From positions 1 through 33,143 of the forward strand of contig JAGGUL010000091.1 in the NCBI GenBank assembly GCA_021158525.1: 33,143 bases of DNA, in the 5' to 3' direction. Source of the stretch: Candidatus Hydrothermota bacterium. GTDB lineage: Bacteria; Hydrothermota; Hydrothermia; B15-G9; DRBW01. Below are positions 7,264-15,155 of this stretch, in pieces. Position numbers and translations under genes: made by a program. Below the pieces are notes generated by a model, which did not search any database, had not been told where the DNA came from, and saw only the letters and a list, made by a program, of their open reading frames with translations. Within the stretch, counting starts at the first letter, position 1; the number at the start of each line of letters is the position of its first letter.

Positions 7264-8326
7264 CCTTATAAAGATCAAGAGCCTCGATAGAAACCCCCAG
7301 GGACTGCAGGAAATAGTCCGATATTGCCTGAATTTCCTCGAGGGCCTTCCCCTCAAAATCCAGAGGTACGAAAAATCCGGGAAACCGTCCCTCGTGATAA
7401 CTTTCGAGGATACAAAAAGGCCCAAGGTCTTCTTCGTGGGCCACCTCGATGTGGTGGATGCCGAGGAGGACCAGTTCCAGCCTAAAATCGAAGGGGATAG
7501 GCTCTATGGCAGGGGTGCTCTCGATATGAAGGGGCCCGACGCCGTCATGCTCCTTCTCTTCAGAAAGCTCGCCGAGGAAGGCCTCAAACCCGATATAGGG
7601 CTCATGCTGACGACCGACGAGGAGGTCGGAAGCGATAACGGGGTCAGGTACCTCCTCTTCGAAGAGGGCTGGTCTTCCGATTTCGCGCTGATACCCGACG
7701 GGGGCGAGAACTTCAAGCTGATAATCGCCGAAAAGGGAGTGCTGCACGTCAAGCTCACGGCCCGGGGCAAAGCCGCCCACGGCTCCCGCGTGTGGGAAGG
7801 AGTGAACGCCCTCGACGCCCTCATAAATTTCTACAACGACTTCAAGAAAGAGTTTCCTCAGGAGCCCTGCGGCGATCCGGAACACTGGCACAACACCATA
7901 AACCTGGGCCGGTTCGAGGGCGGCAATTCAGTTAACCGCGTGGCCGATAAGGGCGAAATGCACCTCGACATAAGGTTCGTGGAGCCCTGGACCTCCGACA
8001 AGATGTTCAACCATCTCAAGGAGAAAGCCTCGACTTATGGGATTGAAGAGGTGGAGCTCATAAGCCGCGGAGAGGTGATGAACACATCTCCCGACGAGCC
8101 TCACATCCTGAAATTCAGAAAAGTGGCCTCCGAGGTGCTGGGCAGGGGAGTGGAGCTCGCGAAAGAGCACGGAGCCACCGACGGCCGGTTTTTCGCGGAA
8201 AGGGACATACCCGTCGCCATAACCTATCCCATCGGGGCGAACATACACGGAAGGAACGAATGGGTTGACCTCAATTCCCTGGAGACCCTTTACAGGATAA
8301 TGTATACCTTCGTGAGGGAACTCTGA
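7232..8326 (+). CDS. M20-family metallopeptidase (ArgE/DapE/CPG2-like)
   Basis: A 364-residue cytoplasmic zinc aminoacylase or dipeptidase. The di-zinc ligands and catalytic residues can be read: His71 and Asp73 in 'GHLDVVDA', Asp98 in 'YGRGALDMKG', Glu130/Glu131 in 'TTDEEVGS', Asp156 in 'LIPDGG' and a C-terminal His in 'GANIHGRNEWV'. A dimerisation domain spans about 170-280 ('KGVLHVKLTARGKAAHGS'). The family covers N-acyl-amino-acid deacylases, succinyl-diaminopimelate desuccinylase and carboxypeptidases, and neighbours do not narrow the substrate. ATG has GGAGG seven bases upstream, inside galT, which overlaps it by 32 bases, implying coupled translation. Confidence 0.9.
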   Translation: MREEIVKLLTDLIKIKSLDRNPQGLQEIVRYCLNFLEGLPLKIQRYEKSGKPSLVITFEDTKRPKVFFVGHLDVVDAEEDQFQPKIEGDRLYGRGALDMKGPDAVMLLLFRKLAEEGLKPDIGLMLTTDEEVGSDNGVRYLLFEEGWSSDFALIPDGGENFKLIIAEKGVLHVKLTARGKAAHGSRVWEGVNALDALINFYNDFKKEFPQEPCGDPEHWHNTINLGRFEGGNSVNRVADKGEMHLDIRFVEPWTSDKMFNHLKEKASTYGIEEVELISRGEVMNTSPDEPHILKFRKVASEVLGRGVELAKEHGATDGRFFAERDIPVAITYPIGANIHGRNEWVDLNSLETLYRIMYTFVREL

Positions 8327-8327
8327 A

Positions 8328-8882
8328 GTGGCAAATTTTCCCCACCTCCTGATCACCGGCAGGCCCGGAATAGGGAAGACAACCCTGATAAAGTGGGCAG
8401 TGGAGAAAGCGAGGGGGCTGAACATCCCCTTTACCGGCTTTTACACGGAAGAGATCAGGGAGGGTGGAGAAAGAGTGGGGTTCAAAGCCGTCTCCCTTTC
8501 CGACAGAAAAACCGACGTCCTGGCCCTGAAGGGCTCAGAATCGCGTTTCAAAGTGGGTAGATACAGCGTATTTGTCGATAGATTCGAGCCGATAGCTGTT
8601 CCGGCCATAAAGGAAAACACCCTCCTCGTGATCATCGACGAGATAGGGAAAATGGAGCTCTACTCGGAGCGCTTTAAGGAGATAGTGAGATCCCTTCTTA
8701 GAGGCTCTCATCCACGGCTTCTTGCGACGATCCAGGAGAAAAGCCTGCGCCTCCTGGATTCCTGGGGCGTGAGGGACAGAGTCGAACTACTCCGCCTCGA
8801 AGAGAGGGGAGACAAAAGGGTAAAGGGAATCCTGTCGCGGTGGATAGAAAACCTGCGCCATGAAAAAGATCAATCCCTTTAA
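8328..8882 (+). CDS. THEP1-family nucleoside-triphosphatase
   Basis: A 184-residue P-loop NTPase of the THEP1 family (DUF265), first characterised from the hyperthermophile Aquifex, with activity on ATP, GTP and other NTPs. Walker A is 'GRPGIGKTT' (11-19), and Walker B with the family signature is 'VIIDEIGKMEL' (101-111). The intervening 'PFTGFYTEEIREGGERVGFKAV' is typical of the family. The cellular role is unsettled. The start is GTG one base after the preceding stop, and the end overlaps ktrB by 23 bases, so it belongs to the same operon. Confidence 0.88.
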   Translation: MANFPHLLITGRPGIGKTTLIKWAVEKARGLNIPFTGFYTEEIREGGERVGFKAVSLSDRKTDVLALKGSESRFKVGRYSVFVDRFEPIAVPAIKENTLLVIIDEIGKMELYSERFKEIVRSLLRGSHPRLLATIQEKSLRLLDSWGVRDRVELLRLEERGDKRVKGILSRWIENLRHEKDQSL

Positions 8883-10206
8883 GATACTCGTCCTCGGGTA
8901 CGTCGGCATAATCCTTCTGGGAGCCCTTCTGCTCCTTCTGCCCTTCTCGAGGCGCGGGGCCCTCTCGCCGATAGATGCCCTGTTCACTGCCACTTCCGCT
9001 GTCTGCGTGACGGGCCTCATCGTAAAGGACACTGCAACCTTTTTCACGGCCTTTGGCAAGGGAGTCCTCCTCTTCCTCATCCAGATCGGCGGCCTGGGCT
9101 ACATGACCTTCGCCACCCTTATCCTCTTCATCCTGGGCAAAAAGGGCAGCCTTGCGCTGAGGATGACCATGGCCGAGTCCTTCCCGGAACTTACGATAGG
9201 GAACGTCTACAGTTTCTCGAAAAGAATCGCCATCTACGCTTTTTCCATGGAGGCAGCCGGAGCAGCACTCCTCTACGCCGGGTTCAGCAGATACGGCATC
9301 AAAAATTCCCTCGGTCACGCCCTTTTCAATTCGGTCTCGGCCTTTTGCAACGCCGGCTTCTCCACTTTTTCCGACAGCCTGTCCCGATTCAGGGGTGATC
9401 CTCTCGTTGCCCTGACCGTTATGATGCTCTTCATAATAGGCGGGCTTGGCTTTTTCGTCCTCGACGACATGGAACGGCGCTTTCTCAAAAGGTCCGAGAG
9501 GCGACTGCTTCTCCACACGAAGGTCGTTCTCTTATCCACTTTTTCCCTGATAGTTGCCGGCGCAGTCTTCCTCTTCATCTACGAATTCAAAAGGGAATTC
9601 GCAGCTTACGGGCTCTCCGAAAAGATCCTGGCGGCCCTCTTTCAGGCCACGACGCCGAGAACAGCCGGATTCTCCACGGTTGACATAGGAAAGCTGGCGC
9701 CCGCTTCCCTGCTTCTCATAATCTTTCTGATGGTGGTCGGTGGCTCGCCCGGAGGCACTGCCGGTGGAGTCAAGACCACGGCCCTCTCGGGCCTCCTCAT
9801 ATGGATCAAAGCCTACCTTTCGGGAAAGGAGGAAGCCCATTTCCTCGGCAGGAAGCTCTCGGACGATACGATAAAGAGGATCTTCTCGGTCTGGACGCTG
9901 GCTGCCACAACCCTTTTCATCTCTTCCTTTCTGGTGGCGCTCAGCGAATCCAGCGGGCTCAGATCTTACGGCTTCTTGCCCTATTTCTTCGAGGTCGCCT
10001 CTGCCTTCGGGACTGTGGGGCTTTCGACGGGGTCCCACATGCAGTCCTATGTCAGCCTTGCCCGGGACTTTTCAACTCTGGGAAAGGGCGTTATTATAAT
10101 CACTATGCTGACGGGGAGAGTGGGCGTGCTCTCCATGGCGGCCTTCCTCGTCAGAAAAAAGAGAGATTACATAAGCCACATCGAGGGCAAATTTATAGTG
10201 GGGTAA
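8860..10206 (+). CDS. ktrB: Potassium uptake channel subunit, Trk/Ktr family
   Basis: A 448-residue integral membrane protein of the SKT superfamily, made of four pseudo-repeats of helix-pore-helix. The four selectivity-filter segments are visible: 'TSAVCVTGL' (45-53), 'SAFCNAGFS' (160-168), 'TTPRTAGFST' (264-273) and 'SAFGTVGLSTG' (381-391). The gating-loop glycine stretch 'VVGGSPGGTAGGVK' (292-305) is also present. The size and the absence of the extra TrkH N-terminal helices fit KtrB better than TrkH. The next gene encodes its cytoplasmic RCK partner, so together they should form a Ktr potassium (or Na/K) uptake system. It overlaps the THEP1 gene by 23 bases. Confidence 0.93.
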   Translation: MKKINPFKILVLGYVGIILLGALLLLLPFSRRGALSPIDALFTATSAVCVTGLIVKDTATFFTAFGKGVLLFLIQIGGLGYMTFATLILFILGKKGSLALRMTMAESFPELTIGNVYSFSKRIAIYAFSMEAAGAALLYAGFSRYGIKNSLGHALFNSVSAFCNAGFSTFSDSLSRFRGDPLVALTVMMLFIIGGLGFFVLDDMERRFLKRSERRLLLHTKVVLLSTFSLIVAGAVFLFIYEFKREFAAYGLSEKILAALFQATTPRTAGFSTVDIGKLAPASLLLIIFLMVVGGSPGGTAGGVKTTALSGLLIWIKAYLSGKEEAHFLGRKLSDDTIKRIFSVWTLAATTLFISSFLVALSESSGLRSYGFLPYFFEVASAFGTVGLSTGSHMQSYVSLARDFSTLGKGVIIITMLTGRVGVLSMAAFLVRKKRDYISHIEGKFIVG

Positions 10207-10209
10207 AAA

Positions 10210-10896
10210 ATGGAGTTCTGCGTAATTGGACTCGGCAGATTCGGCTCGGCCATAGCCCAGACCCTCGCCCGAAAGGGGCACGAGGTACTGGCCATCGACA
10301 GGGATGAGGGGAGGGTTCAGGAGCTCGAGGACAAGGTGTCCCAGGCTCTCGTCCTGGACGCCACCAACGAGAAGGCCCTGAAGTCTCTTGGATTAAAGGA
10401 CTTCGATTGGGTCATAATCGCCATGAGCCAGGACATCGAGGCTTCGATCCTCTCCACGATGCTGGTGAAGGAAGCGGGGGCTAAAAAGGTCCTGGCAAAG
10501 GCGAGTTCCGACGTACATGCCAAGATTCTCAAAAGAATAGGCGCTGACAGGGTGATCTTCCCCGAGAGGGAGATGGGACAGAAGGTTGCCGAGAGCCTGT
10601 CCTCGCCGCGCATCTTCGATTATATCGAGCTTTCTCCTGAATATTCCATCGTTGAGATCGTGGCCCCCTCCGCCTTTCAGGGCAAAACGATTAAACAGAC
10701 CGAAGCCAGAACTAAATACGGCATCCACATAATTGCCATCAAGAGAAAACAGCCCAAAATGGAAGATGAGAAGAACGTGACTTACAAAGACCTGATCCTC
10801 GTAGCCCCCGACCCGAACGAGGAGATACTCAAGGGAGACCTTCTGGTGATCCTCGGCAAAATAGAAAACATCGAAAAGGTCAAAGAGCTTAAATGA
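10210..10896 (+). CDS. ktrA: Ktr/Trk potassium uptake regulatory subunit (RCK)
   Basis: A 228-residue cytoplasmic RCK protein that binds nucleotide and gates the KtrB channel. It has an N-terminal Rossmann fold with 'GLGRFGSAIAQTLARKG' (7-23) and the acidic residue Asp30 at the end of strand 2, which contacts the adenosine ribose in NAD- or ATP-binding RCK domains. A C-terminal RCK_C domain occupies about 135-228. It starts three bases after ktrB stops and overlaps the next ATG by four bases, so the genes are co-translated. Confidence 0.93.
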   Translation: MEFCVIGLGRFGSAIAQTLARKGHEVLAIDRDEGRVQELEDKVSQALVLDATNEKALKSLGLKDFDWVIIAMSQDIEASILSTMLVKEAGAKKVLAKASSDVHAKILKRIGADRVIFPEREMGQKVAESLSSPRIFDYIELSPEYSIVEIVAPSAFQGKTIKQTEARTKYGIHIIAIKRKQPKMEDEKNVTYKDLILVAPDPNEEILKGDLLVILGKIENIEKVKELK

Positions 10897-11147
10897 ACGA
10901 GATCGAGATCCTCCTGGAGAAGGCAAAGGTCTATTTTCTCAGTCAGAATTACAACGAGGCCGAGAAGCTCTTCCTCAAGATCCTCGAGAAAGAGCCTGAC
11001 AACCTCGATGCCCTCTATCACCTCGGGGTACTGAAAGAGGTCATCCACGAGTTAGAGGAGGCCAGAAAGTACTTTGAGCGCGTCCTCGAACTCGATCCGG
11101 AAAACAGGGAGGCCCGGGAGAGGCTCGACAAACTGGCTGAGATCTGA
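10893..11147 (+). CDS. Small TPR protein
   Basis: An 84-residue all-helical protein made of two tetratricopeptide repeats ('LLEKAKVYFLSQNYNEAEKLFLKILEKEP' and 'ALYHLGVLKEVIHELEEARKYFERVLELDP') plus a capping helix. TPRs mediate protein-protein contacts, but no partner can be named. It shares an ATGA overlap with ktrA and no signal peptide is present, so it should act in the cytoplasm. The C25 protease gene follows after 15 bases. Confidence 0.8.
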   Translation: MNEIEILLEKAKVYFLSQNYNEAEKLFLKILEKEPDNLDALYHLGVLKEVIHELEEARKYFERVLELDPENREARERLDKLAEI

Positions 11148-11162
11148 CAGGAGGGAGGGCTT

Positions 11163-13673
11163 ATGTCAAAACTCATACTTGTGTTCCTGACCATATTGGG
11201 TCCACGCGGGGATATACCTCTCACTCGCTGGATCGATCCTCTGGGTAGAAAACCCATAAAAAGGAAAGAATTTGAGGCAAAAAGGCGCTTTCTCCGAGAG
11301 AGGAGAATGGGGACGGCGCTCATGCCATCAAAATCCAGCAATCCCCTCGTGGATATCCTGGTAAACACGGCCCTTTATGAGGAGATCCAGAGCTCCCTGG
11401 AACAATTCGTCTCTGATTTAGAGAGCGAAGGTTATTCGGTCAGAATCGATACGGTGAGCGGAGGCACTCCTGCTGACATCAGGTCCCATCTCAACCTTTT
11501 ATTAGACCAGGGACTCGTTGGCGCGATATTTATCGGGAATCTCCCTTTTGCCTGGTATCACATGGATGAACCGGGCTGGGGCATGACCGAGGAATTCCCC
11601 ATCGACTACTATTTCATGGACCTGGACGGAAACTGGAGCGATTCGAACGGCGACGGTTTTCTCGACGAACACTCGGGCGACAGGGAACCGGAGATCTGGG
11701 TTGGCAGACTTTATGCCGATGCCCTGACCATGTCAGCCGAGAAGAGGGCCATAGAAAGGTATTTTCAGAAAAACCATGCTTACAGGACAGGGAATTTAAC
11801 CCTGCCCGACAGGGCGCTCTCTTTGATAGACGATGACTGGATCTACTGGTACGACACGGTGAGCCTTGATCTGATCTTCGACACGGTCGACGTGCTGACG
11901 AATCCATACGCCACCACGGCCGAGGAGTACAGGAACAGACTGAGAGAAGGATACAGTTTCGTCCATATAGCTTCTCACTCATCGCCCTGGGGCCACACCT
12001 TTAAGCCGCTCAATTACGGGGGAACTTACTTCAACTTCGAGATATTTCCCCTGAATCCGAGGGCCTTTTTCTATAATCTATTCAGCTGTTCTGCCACGAG
12101 GTTCGTGGAGAACGACGATATCGGCAATTCCTATCTGTATTACAGCGATTACGGGCTTCTCGTTGTGGGGAGCACGAAAACTGGAGCCATGTACGGCTAC
12201 TATGAAGATTTTTACGGCCCCCTGGCATCCGGCAGGACCTTCGGAGATGCCTTCAAACACTGGATGACCCTCCACGCCGAGGGGGATCCCGGCTGGAACT
12301 ACGGTCTGTGCCTCCTCGGCGATCCCACCCTCACGATAATCCACAGCAGGGCTTCTTCCCCCCTGGCGTCAGCCCATGCTTCGGGCCCCTCCTGGCCAAC
12401 GGAACAGGTCTCGACGAACGACAAGACCGATGCCCAGGCGAGCGCCCTGTATCTCTCAGGGAGCCTCTATGTGGCATGGTCTTCGGGGAGAAAGATCAGG
12501 GGAGACATAATGCTCCGTTATCTCAGCGACGGGGTCTGGTCTGCGCCGTTCATGGCGGCTTACGACGAGATGTGGGATTTCTTTCCCGTTCTCACCCACA
12601 GGAACGGAAAACCGTGGATCGTCTGGCAGAGCATGAGAGACGATGATCACAATATCTACGCCATCGAATGGGAAGGCTCCGCCTTCTCAGATCCCATAAG
12701 GATCACCTCCGACAGCGCCTACGACCTGACCCCCGATGCCGTCTCCCTCGGAGACACAGCGATCGCCGTAGCCTTTCTGACCTGGAGAAACGGCAATGCC
12801 GACATCTATCTGGCTATCTTCGGCGACAGCTTCTTTCACCCGTTTCCCGCCTGCTCATCGTCCGAGGTGGAGATGGATCCCTCGCTGGTCATCGACGATA
12901 GCGGACGTCTCTGGCTCTTTTATTCTCGTCGGACGGAGGTCGGATGGAGGATAGAGGGCAAATATCTCGAGGGAATAACTTTCTCTGACCCCGTTGTCCT
13001 GTCGAGTTCCGATGGGAACGACAGATTCCCCGACGCCGCCCTGGATTCAGCGGGCAGATTGTGGGTGCTGTGGCAGGAAGACAATGAAAATTCTGTGGCC
13101 ACACAGTCGGCCTATATAGAGAATGACTCGGTTCACGGTCCCTTCACGGTCTGCGGTGAGGGCCTCAACTACATGCCCGTCGTCGCCTCCGGAGAAAGCG
13201 CTCTCTGGGCGTGCTGGACCCGCGACAACGGCGGTGACCTGGACATATACATATCCTCATACACCGACTCATCGGGGTGGCTTGAGCCTGTAGCTGCTGT
13301 GGACACTGATCACGGGGAAATGTGGCCCGACCTTCTGGTTGTGGAGGACACCCTCTACATCGTTTACCAGTCAGACGCCTCGGTGAACTGGGATATCTAT
13401 TTAACCAGGATAGATCCCGGCGGTATCGGCTGCCGCGAAGAGGAAGCGAGCGGAAATAAACTGAAGGCATCGACCTTCTTCACAGGCGCTGTTGACCTCA
13501 GCGCCCTCGGCATTCCCGAAGGAGCATCTTTCGAGGTCTACGACGTCAGCGGAAGGAAAGTACATAGCGGTGTGAGGCGGAATTCCCATCTTTACCTCGA
13601 GAAAACAGGCATTTATTTTTACAGGGTTGAGGAGGAATCGGCCCGAAAGGGCCGATTCCTCCTCCTCAAATAA
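11163..13673 (+). CDS. Secreted C25 (gingipain-type) cysteine protease with propeller and sorting domain
   Basis: An 836-residue exported protein with a short hydrophobic N-terminus and then a peptidase C25-like caspase fold (about 60-395). The catalytic dyad is His272 in 'YSFVHIASHSSPWGH' and Cys309 in 'FYNLFSCSATRF'. The acidic 'DLDGNWSDSNGDGFLDEHSGD' stretch (153-173) is a typical C25 calcium-binding feature, and 'LLGDPTLTI' closes the domain. Residues about 410-755 hold seven repeats of a pattern such as 'P.LVIDDSGRLWLFYSRR....I', which would make a seven-bladed beta-propeller. The C-terminus (about 765-836) is a type IX-like sorting domain ('FEVYDVSGRKV...TGIYFYRV...FLLLK'). The ribosome-binding site is GGAGGGAGG. 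The last 15 codons form a perfect RNA hairpin. Confidence 0.87.
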   Translation: MSKLILVFLTILGPRGDIPLTRWIDPLGRKPIKRKEFEAKRRFLRERRMGTALMPSKSSNPLVDILVNTALYEEIQSSLEQFVSDLESEGYSVRIDTVSGGTPADIRSHLNLLLDQGLVGAIFIGNLPFAWYHMDEPGWGMTEEFPIDYYFMDLDGNWSDSNGDGFLDEHSGDREPEIWVGRLYADALTMSAEKRAIERYFQKNHAYRTGNLTLPDRALSLIDDDWIYWYDTVSLDLIFDTVDVLTNPYATTAEEYRNRLREGYSFVHIASHSSPWGHTFKPLNYGGTYFNFEIFPLNPRAFFYNLFSCSATRFVENDDIGNSYLYYSDYGLLVVGSTKTGAMYGYYEDFYGPLASGRTFGDAFKHWMTLHAEGDPGWNYGLCLLGDPTLTIIHSRASSPLASAHASGPSWPTEQVSTNDKTDAQASALYLSGSLYVAWSSGRKIRGDIMLRYLSDGVWSAPFMAAYDEMWDFFPVLTHRNGKPWIVWQSMRDDDHNIYAIEWEGSAFSDPIRITSDSAYDLTPDAVSLGDTAIAVAFLTWRNGNADIYLAIFGDSFFHPFPACSSSEVEMDPSLVIDDSGRLWLFYSRRTEVGWRIEGKYLEGITFSDPVVLSSSDGNDRFPDAALDSAGRLWVLWQEDNENSVATQSAYIENDSVHGPFTVCGEGLNYMPVVASGESALWACWTRDNGGDLDIYISSYTDSSGWLEPVAAVDTDHGEMWPDLLVVEDTLYIVYQSDASVNWDIYLTRIDPGGIGCREEEASGNKLKASTFFTGAVDLSALGIPEGASFEVYDVSGRKVHSGVRRNSHLYLEKTGIYFYRVEEESARKGRFLLLK
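13629..13664 (+). repeat. Perfect 16-bp hairpin with GAAA loop inside a coding end
   Basis: GAGGAGGAATCGGCCC (13629-13644), GAAA, then its exact complement (13649-13664). It encodes the final residues of the C25 protease and ends seven bases before its stop codon and 18 bases before the ahcY ATG. The loop is a stable GNRA tetraloop. No T-run follows, so it is not a standard terminator. Confidence 0.7.
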
Positions 13674-13682
13674 GGGGTATCC

Positions 13683-14933
13683 ATGGAATACAAAATTCGA
13701 GACATCGATCTGGCTGTGGAGGGCTCGAGAAAGATAGGGTGGGCCCTCGAGCACATGCCGGTCCTAGCGAAGATCAGAGAGGATTTTGCTAAAAACAGGC
13801 CTCTCAAAGGTGTCAAAATAGCGGCCTGCCTGCACGTGACGCCCGAAACGGCCGCCCTCATGATAACCCTGAGGGAAGGGGGAGCCGAGGTGAGGCTCAC
13901 GGCCTCCAATCCCCTCTCCACCAAAGATGATGTGGCCGCTTCTCTCGTGAAAGACCACGGAGTGCCAGTCTTTGCGATTCACGGAGAGGATAGGGAGAGC
14001 TACTACGAGAACATCGAGAGGGCAGCATCCTTCAATCCGCAGATAACCATGGACGACGGCGGAGATCTGACGACCTACCTGCACCAGAATGGCCTCACCG
14101 GCGGGGTTCTCGGAGGCACAGAGGAGACCACAACGGGGGTCATAAGGTTCAGGGCGATGGAGAGGGATGGAGCCCTGATGTACCCCATAATCGCCGTGAA
14201 CGACTCACGGACGAAATACCTGTTCGACAACCGTTACGGCACGGGCCAGAGCACCATAGACGGCATCCTGCGGGCCACGAACCTGCTGATCGCCGGGTCG
14301 AACTTCGTGGTCTGCGGGTACGGCTGGTGCGGACGCGGCGTGGCGATGAGGGCGCGGGGAATGGGAGCCAGAGTGATAGTTACCGAGGTCGATCCCATAA
14401 AGGCCCTGGAGGCCCATATGGACGGCTTCACCGTGATGCCCATCGAAAGGGCGGCGGAGATAGGGGATTTCTTCGTGACCGTCACCGGGGACAAAAACGT
14501 CATCGGGAGATCCGCCATCGAAAAGCTCAAATCGGGCGCCATCCTGGCCAACTCGGGGCACTTTGACGTGGAGATCGACAAAAAAGCCCTCTACGATCTG
14601 GCGGAGAGGGTGGAGGAGGCGAGGCCACAGGTTAAACGCTTCATCCTCAAAGACGGGAGGAAGATCTACCTTCTCAGCGACGCCAGACTGGTCAACCTGA
14701 GCGCCGCAGAAGGGCATCCGCCGACGGTGATGGATATGTCCTTTGCCAACCAGGCCCTTGCCGCCCTCTACATCCTCGAGAACTCAGATAAACTCGAAAA
14801 CCGCGTGTATACCCTCCCCTATGAGATCGATGAGAGGATAGCCCGCCTCAAGCTGGAGAGCCTGGGGGTGGAGATCGATTCCCTCACCCCGGAACAGAAA
14901 AGATACCTGGAGAACTGGAGGGAGGGGACATAA
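13683..14933 (+). CDS. ahcY: Adenosylhomocysteinase
   Basis: A 416-residue S-adenosylhomocysteine hydrolase that splits SAH into adenosine and homocysteine, removing the product inhibitor of methyltransferases. Key residues are visible: His51 in '[10 protein letters not shown]', Asp125 in 'TMDDGGDL', Glu147-148 in 'GGTEETTTG', Lys178 and Asp182 in '[12 protein letters not shown]', and the NAD-binding '[19 protein letters not shown]' (211-229). The length and lack of the long insertion match the short thermophile/archaeal-type enzymes. A weak AAGGGG lies upstream. It follows the C25 protease after nine bases, so no SAH riboswitch has room here. Confidence 0.96.
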   Translation: MEYKIRDIDLAVEGSRKIGWALEHMPVLAKIREDFAKNRPLKGVKIAACLHVTPETAALMITLREGGAEVRLTASNPLSTKDDVAASLVKDHGVPVFAIHGEDRESYYENIERAASFNPQITMDDGGDLTTYLHQNGLTGGVLGGTEETTTGVIRFRAMERDGALMYPIIAVNDSRTKYLFDNRYGTGQSTIDGILRATNLLIAGSNFVVCGYGWCGRGVAMRARGMGARVIVTEVDPIKALEAHMDGFTVMPIERAAEIGDFFVTVTGDKNVIGRSAIEKLKSGAILANSGHFDVEIDKKALYDLAERVEEARPQVKRFILKDGRKIYLLSDARLVNLSAAEGHPPTVMDMSFANQALAALYILENSDKLENRVYTLPYEIDERIARLKLESLGVEIDSLTPEQKRYLENWREGT

Positions 14934-14975
14934 GGGTCTGAGTTCCCGTATCTTAGGGTTTTATGACCCATTCGA

Positions 14976-15035
14976 TTTGCACAATTATGTAAAATTTTTG
15001 CACACTAAACTGAGTGTTCTGCGGAGATATGTGCA
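14976..15035. promoter_or_regulatory. Candidate upstream activator sites (TTTGCACA repeats)
   Basis: TTTGCACA occurs at 14976-14983 and 14997-15004, exactly 21 bases (two helical turns) apart. An inverted TGTGCA lies at 15030-15035. These are about 130-160 bp upstream of the predicted start of the sigma-54 promoter, the usual range for bacterial enhancer sites. The same TTTGCACA lies upstream of the activator gene (21312-21319). Assignment to the activator is inference. Confidence 0.45.
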
Positions 15036-15109
15036 TTAACTTCACTCTCCGTTATCTCCCCACACTATAAAGAACCTCTAAACCTCCTATTCACGCGAAA
15101 AATCACATT

Positions 15110-15125
15110 CGGCAGCGTTTTTGCT
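15110..15125 (+). promoter_or_regulatory. Sigma-54 (RpoN) promoter of the secretin operon
   Basis: CGGCAGCGTTTTTGCT has GG at 15111-15112 and GC at 15123-15124, separated by exactly ten bases, and matches the consensus TGGCAC-N5-TTGC at the invariant positions. The expected transcription start is near 15136, giving a short leader with GGAGG at 15144-15148 and ATG at 15156. A sigma-54-type activator is encoded at the other end of the locus. Confidence 0.65.
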
Positions 15126-15155
15126 ACATTTAAGGCGAATGGGTGGAGGTAAGAG

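Noticed and set aside
13674-13682. SAH riboswitch ahead of ahcY
   Set aside because: Only nine bases separate ahcY from the preceding gene.
14934-14975. Terminator after ahcY from GGGTC...GACCC
   Set aside because: A 5-bp stem with a loop of about 26 bases and no T-run is too weak to call.
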